Assembly: GCA_018241865.1 (NCBI GenBank)
Contig: JAFECY010000184.1
Location: forward strand, 1-9,407
Reading direction: 5' to 3'
DNA length: 9,407 bases
From: Pseudomonadota bacterium
GTDB taxonomy: Bacteria; Pseudomonadota; Gammaproteobacteria; Burkholderiales; Burkholderiaceae_D
Below the pieces are notes generated by a model, which made no database searches, was not told the origin of the DNA, and saw nothing but the letters and a program-made list of their open reading frames with translations. The position numbers were made by a program, and so were the translations under genes. Shown piece by piece: positions 6,639 to 9,407 of the stretch; position 1 is the first letter of the stretch; every line of letters starts with the position of its first letter.

Positions 6639-7724
6639 TCATTCCACTTCTTTGCTTTCCTTGCTGGCAGTTTTTTTCGCCGGCGGCTCAGCACCCTTAG
6701 CAACGCCCAGTTCCGGCACGCCGAGCGAGGCGCGCACTTTGTTTTCGATTTCGCGCGCCAGTTCTGGACGCTCTTGCAGATAGATGCGGGAATTATCCTT
6801 GCCTTGGCCGATCTTCTCGCCATTGTAGCTGTACCAAGCGCCGGATTTCTCGACGATTTTGGCTTCCGCGCCCAGATCGAGAATCTCGCCTTCGCGCGAG
6901 GTGCCGGCACCGTAGAGAATGTCGAAGTGCGCTTCCTTGAAAGGCGGCGCGACTTTGTTTTTGACGACCTTGACACGGGTTTCATTGCCGATCACTTCGT
7001 CGCCCGATTTGATCGAACCGGTACGGCGAATATCCAGACGCACGGACGCATAGAACTTCAGCGCATTGCCGCCAGTGGTGGTTTCCGGGTTGCCGAACAT
7101 GACGCCGATTTTCATGCGGATCTGGTTGATGAAGATCACCAAGGTGTTGGTGCGGTTGATCGAACCGGTCAATTTGCGCAGCGCCTGCGACATCAAACGC
7201 GCCTGCAAACCCGGCAGAGAATCGCCCATTTCGCCCTCGATTTCTGCTTTCGGCGTCAACGCCGCCACCGAGTCAATCACGATCAAATCGACGCCGCCGG
7301 AACGCACCAGCGCATCGGTGATTTCCAGCGCTTGTTCGCCGGTATCCGGCTGCGACACCAGCAGGTCGCCCAGATTGACGCCCAGCTTTTGCGCGTAAAC
7401 GACATCGAGCGCGTGCTCGGCATCGATGAAGGCGCAGGTGCCACCCAATTTTTGCATTTCAGCAATGGTCTGCAGAGTCAGCGTGGTCTTGCCGGACGAT
7501 TCCGGGCCGTAGATTTCGACCACACGGCCACGCGGCAAGCCGCCGACGCCGAGCGCAATATCCAGTCCGAGCGAGCCGGTCGAAACGACTTGCACTTCCT
7601 CGGCCACCGCGCCGTCTTCCATGCGCATGACCGAACCTTTGCCGAATTGCTTCTCGATTTGGGCGAGGGCAGCGGCGAGGGCTTTGCTTTTGTCCAGATT
7701 GGGTACGTATTTTTTGTCGTCCAT
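6639..7724 (-). CDS. recA: Recombinase RecA
   Basis: The 361-residue protein is an ATP-dependent recombinase that forms filaments on single-stranded DNA, promotes strand exchange, and stimulates LexA self-cleavage in the SOS response. Visible motifs are Walker A G-P-E-S-S-G-K-T at 73-80, the catalytic Glu103 in D-A-E-H, Walker B L-I-V-I-D-S at 147-152, and the DNA-binding L2 region (from N-Q-I-R at 200 to G-G-N-A-L-K-F at 218-224). The C-terminal tail is Lys/Glu/Ala-rich rather than the plain acidic tail of Escherichia coli. ATG at 7724 is chosen because M-D-D-K-K-Y matches the family N-terminus and GAGAG lies upstream; a TTG at 7745 in the same frame is less likely. It is transcribed from a LexA-controlled promoter and isolated by terminators on both sides. 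Confidence 0.98.
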   Translation of the reverse strand: MDDKKYVPNLDKSKALAAALAQIEKQFGKGSVMRMEDGAVAEEVQVVSTGSLGLDIALGVGGLPRGRVVEIYGPESSGKTTLTLQTIAEMQKLGGTCAFIDAEHALDVVYAQKLGVNLGDLLVSQPDTGEQALEITDALVRSGGVDLIVIDSVAALTPKAEIEGEMGDSLPGLQARLMSQALRKLTGSINRTNTLVIFINQIRMKIGVMFGNPETTTGGNALKFYASVRLDIRRTGSIKSGDEVIGNETRVKVVKNKVAPPFKEAHFDILYGAGTSREGEILDLGAEAKIVEKSGAWYSYNGEKIGQGKDNSRIYLQERPELAREIENKVRASLGVPELGVAKGAEPPAKKTASKESKEVE

Positions 7725-7818
7725 GTTCACTCTCTCGGCATTCAAACGGTTGATGGATTGTCAAAAAGCAACTTACTGATAAGGAGGGGCAGTAGCTGGT
7801 TTTGACGACACGGGATGT

Positions 7819-7847
7819 ACTGTATAAAAAACCAGTGCTTTGTGCAA
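7819..7847 (-). promoter_or_regulatory. recA promoter (sigma-70 type)
   Basis: On the minus strand TTGCAC (7847-7842) and TACAGT (7824-7819) are separated by exactly 17 bp, giving four of six matches to each consensus hexamer. Start site about 7812, with a leader of roughly 88 nt. The LexA box covers the spacer and the -10. Confidence 0.8.
7820..7835. promoter_or_regulatory. LexA (SOS) operator of recA
   Basis: CTGTATAAAAAACCAG (read on plus) fits CTG-N10-CAG with an A/T-rich core and matches seven of the eight bases of CTGT-N8-ACAG. On the minus strand it ends in TACAG, shared with the -10 element, so bound LexA would block RNA polymerase. The position overlapping the recA promoter is exactly that expected for SOS control. 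Confidence 0.85.
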
Positions 7848-7920
7848 GCTGAATTTTGCGTAACCGTAAAAAAATTTTCAGGAAATAGTATACGCACGGC
7901 GACCGATAGCAATCGGGCAT

Positions 7921-7950
7921 AAAAAAACCGCGCATGTGGTGCGCGGTTTT
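7921..7950 (-). terminator. Rho-independent terminator of purM
   Basis: A stem of 10-11 bp (AAAACCGCGC 7924-7933 with GCGCGGTTTT 7941-7950, extended by A7934-T7940) is followed on the minus strand by a run of T (the complement of A7921-7927). It begins about 20 nt after the purM stop and separates purM from the recA promoter. Confidence 0.92.
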
Positions 7951-7969
7951 GCACTGCGGCGAGAACTGC

Positions 7970-9013
7970 TCAAACGACGATGGTCTGCGCTTCGCCCTGT
8001 TTCCGTTCACGAATCTCGCCGATCCGCATCACGGTTTCACCGGCCGCCCGCAACTGCGCTTCGGCGGCGGCGGCATGTTCTTTCGCCACGATCACCGTCA
8101 TGCCGATGCCGCAGTTGAAGACGCGGTGCATCTCGGCATCGGCGACGCCGCCATGCTGCTGCAGCCACTGGAACAGCGGCGGCATGGTCCAAGCGTCGCG
8201 CTGCAGGACGGCGGTGAGATGGTCTTGCAAGACGCGCGGCACGTTTTCGACCAAGCCGCCGCCGGTGATGTGCACCATGCCTTTGACTTCGATGCTTGCC
8301 ATCAGCGCCAGCAGCGGCTTGACATAAATACGGGTCGGCTCCAACAGCACGTCGGCCAGACGACGGCCGTGGAAATCGGCATTCAAGTCGGGATTGGCGA
8401 CCGAGAGAATTTTGCGCACCAGCGAATAGCCGTTGGAGTGCGCGCCAGACGAAGCCAGTCCCAGCACCACGTCACCGGGAACGATTTTGCTGCCATCGAC
8501 GATTTGCGATTTTTCGACCGCACCGACGGCAAAGCCGGCCAAATCGTATTCGCCGGCCGGATACATGGACGGCATCTCGGCAGTTTCACCGCCGATCAGC
8601 GCGCAACCGGCCAGCTCGCAGCCTTTAGCGATGCCTTTGATGACATCGGTCGCGGTCGCCACATCCAGCTTGCCGCAGGCGAAGTAATCGAGGAAAAACA
8701 AGGGTTCGGCACCTTGCACCAGAATGTCGTTGACGCTCATCGCCACCAAGTCGATGCCGACGGTGTCGTGCTTGTTCAGGTGAAAAGCCAGTTTCAGCTT
8801 GGTGCCGACACCGTCGGTACCGGACACCAGCACCGGCTCCTTGAATTTTTTGCTGACCTCGAACAGCGCGCCAAAGCCACCGATGCCGCCCATCACGCCT
8901 TCGCGCATCGTGCGCTTGGCAAAGGGCTTGATGGCCTCGACCAAGGCGTCGCCGGCCTCGATATCGACGCCGGCATCGCGGTAGGACAGGGAAACGGAAG
9001 AAGGGAAACTCAT
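7970..9013 (-). CDS. purM: Phosphoribosylformylglycinamidine cyclo-ligase (AIR synthetase)
   Basis: The 347-residue protein catalyses the ATP-dependent ring closure of FGAM to aminoimidazole ribonucleotide, the fifth step of de novo purine synthesis, in the cytoplasm as a homodimer. Motifs present are S-Y-R-D-A-G-V-D at 10-17, G-T-D-G-V-G-T-K at 65-72, N-D-I-L-V-Q-G-A at 95-102, G-G-E-T-A-E-M-P at 141-148, S-S-G-A-H-S-N-G-Y at 188-196 and H-I-T-G-G-G-L at 248-254. Length is normal for the family (about 345). The ATG at 9013 gives the expected N-terminus, although no good SD precedes it. A separate transcription unit is indicated by its promoter and terminator. No purine-riboswitch or PurR operator was recognised upstream. 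Confidence 0.98.
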   Translation of the reverse strand: MSFPSSVSLSYRDAGVDIEAGDALVEAIKPFAKRTMREGVMGGIGGFGALFEVSKKFKEPVLVSGTDGVGTKLKLAFHLNKHDTVGIDLVAMSVNDILVQGAEPLFFLDYFACGKLDVATATDVIKGIAKGCELAGCALIGGETAEMPSMYPAGEYDLAGFAVGAVEKSQIVDGSKIVPGDVVLGLASSGAHSNGYSLVRKILSVANPDLNADFHGRRLADVLLEPTRIYVKPLLALMASIEVKGMVHITGGGLVENVPRVLQDHLTAVLQRDAWTMPPLFQWLQQHGGVADAEMHRVFNCGIGMTVIVAKEHAAAAEAQLRAAGETVMRIGEIRERKQGEAQTIVV

Positions 9014-9152
9014 GATTGATTGGCTTAGCAGGCGGTAAAATAACGAGCCGAAACAGCGGCAAACCCGTATTCTAGCAAAGTCGCTTTCGATTCCGGCCGT
9101 CTTTCCCCATTCTCATCATCCTTTCATCGCCCTTTTTTCACCCTTTCATTTC
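9014..9152. promoter_or_regulatory. Divergent intergenic region purM / perM-like gene
   Basis: The 139-bp region carries the purM extended -10 on the minus strand. On the plus strand TAAAAT at 9036-9041 is a possible -10 for the permease but lacks a -35. The last 55 bases before the permease start are strongly pyrimidine-rich, with two CCTTTCAT copies (9120-9127 and 9142-9149) 22 bp apart and no Shine-Dalgarno sequence. Confidence 0.4.
9069..9077 (-). promoter_or_regulatory. Extended -10 promoter of purM
   Basis: The minus strand reads TG-C-TAGAAT, an extended -10 element with five of six matches to TATAAT; no clear -35 is seen at 16-18 bp. Transcription would start near 9062, giving a 5' leader of about 49 nt. 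Confidence 0.5.
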
Positions 9153-9407
9153 ATGCCATTTTCCTTCTTAACGGAATTCAAGCAAAGCTGGTTCTGGCTG
9201 GCGCTGGGCGCGGGTCTGATCGCCCTGCTAATCCTGCTCGGCCCGGTGCTGACGCCCTTCATCATCGCCGCCATCTTGGCTTATGCGCTCAACCCCGGCG
9301 TGGATTGGATCGCTTCACGCCAGTTGCGCGGCTACACCATTCCGCGCGTGGTCGGCGTGCTCGTCATGATGTTGCTGCTCATCGCCGCTCTGTTGGCGCT
9401 GATCCTG
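9153..9407 (+). CDS. AI-2E/PerM-family transporter, N-terminal part (continues beyond the window)
   Basis: The frame from ATG at 9153 is open to the last base, 85 codons with no stop. It starts with a short polar stretch followed by a long hydrophobic segment (about residues 13-46), then the typical A-Y-A-L-N-P-G-V motif at 43-50, a short basic loop with I-P-R at 63-65, and a second strongly hydrophobic segment at 66-85. This is the N-terminus of the PerM/YdiK/TqsA group, eight-helix inner-membrane proteins of uncertain substrate (some linked to export of AI-2 or ions). In many betaproteobacteria this gene precedes hda, which would lie just outside. The start has no SD, but no better in-frame start is seen. 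The gene is divergent from purM. Confidence 0.85.
   Translation, partial: MPFSFLTEFKQSWFWLALGAGLIALLILLGPVLTPFIIAAILAYALNPGVDWIASRQLRGYTIPRVVGVLVMMLLLIAALLALIL

Noticed and set aside
7727..7741. Four-codon upstream ORF before recA
   Set aside because: Too short and without its own SD; likely chance.
7725..7745. TTG start adding seven residues to RecA
   Set aside because: The ATG at 7724 gives the family N-terminus M-D-D-K-K and has an SD-like GAGAG; the TTG has neither advantage.
6561..7805. Long plus-strand frame antisense to recA
   Set aside because: Complete overlap with recA, no SD or family motifs; a codon-bias shadow, as are the similar frames at 5049-5882 and 7934-9019.

Overview
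The window reads as an ordinary chromosomal housekeeping segment from a betaproteobacterium, most likely order Burkholderiales and possibly family Oxalobacteraceae. The placement rests on the protein sequences (RecA, SucC/SucD, PurM) and on the order purM, recA, recX, sucC, sucD, terC, type IV pilin, which I recall as typical of that group; it is a recollection, not a search. Nearly everything is on the minus strand. The exceptions are a gene remnant at the left edge and the start of a permease gene at the right edge.

Reading along the minus strand (right to left): purM (purine synthesis) has its own promoter and a strong terminator. recA follows with a LexA-regulated promoter, then a terminator hairpin, then recX, giving the usual arrangement of a DNA-damage recombinase with a weakly expressed modulator downstream. 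A 343-bp gene-free stretch leads to sucC-sucD (succinyl-CoA synthetase, TCA cycle), which ends in a UUCG-loop terminator. Next are a terC/yjbE-type membrane protein (probable metal, perhaps manganese, export), then a two-gene signalling pair (PP2C serine/threonine phosphatase and a protein with one good and one degenerate FHA domain), and finally a type IV pilin gene with a near-perfect sigma-54 promoter and its own terminator.

The left 600 bases are more A/T-rich and hold the C-terminal end of a TPR-like protein on the plus strand plus about 385 bp without a convincing gene. At the right edge an AI-2E/PerM-family permease starts on the plus strand, divergent from purM.

I found no mobile element, CRISPR array, rRNA, tRNA or obvious new system. 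The most informative extra signals are regulatory: the sigma-54 promoter and upstream inverted repeat at the pilin gene, the LexA box embedded in the recA promoter, a short upstream ORF whose stop overlaps the sucC start as ATGA, and a set of extended -10 promoter candidates. The PP2C-FHA pair beside a pilin gene, with no kinase visible, is the least explained protein-level feature.
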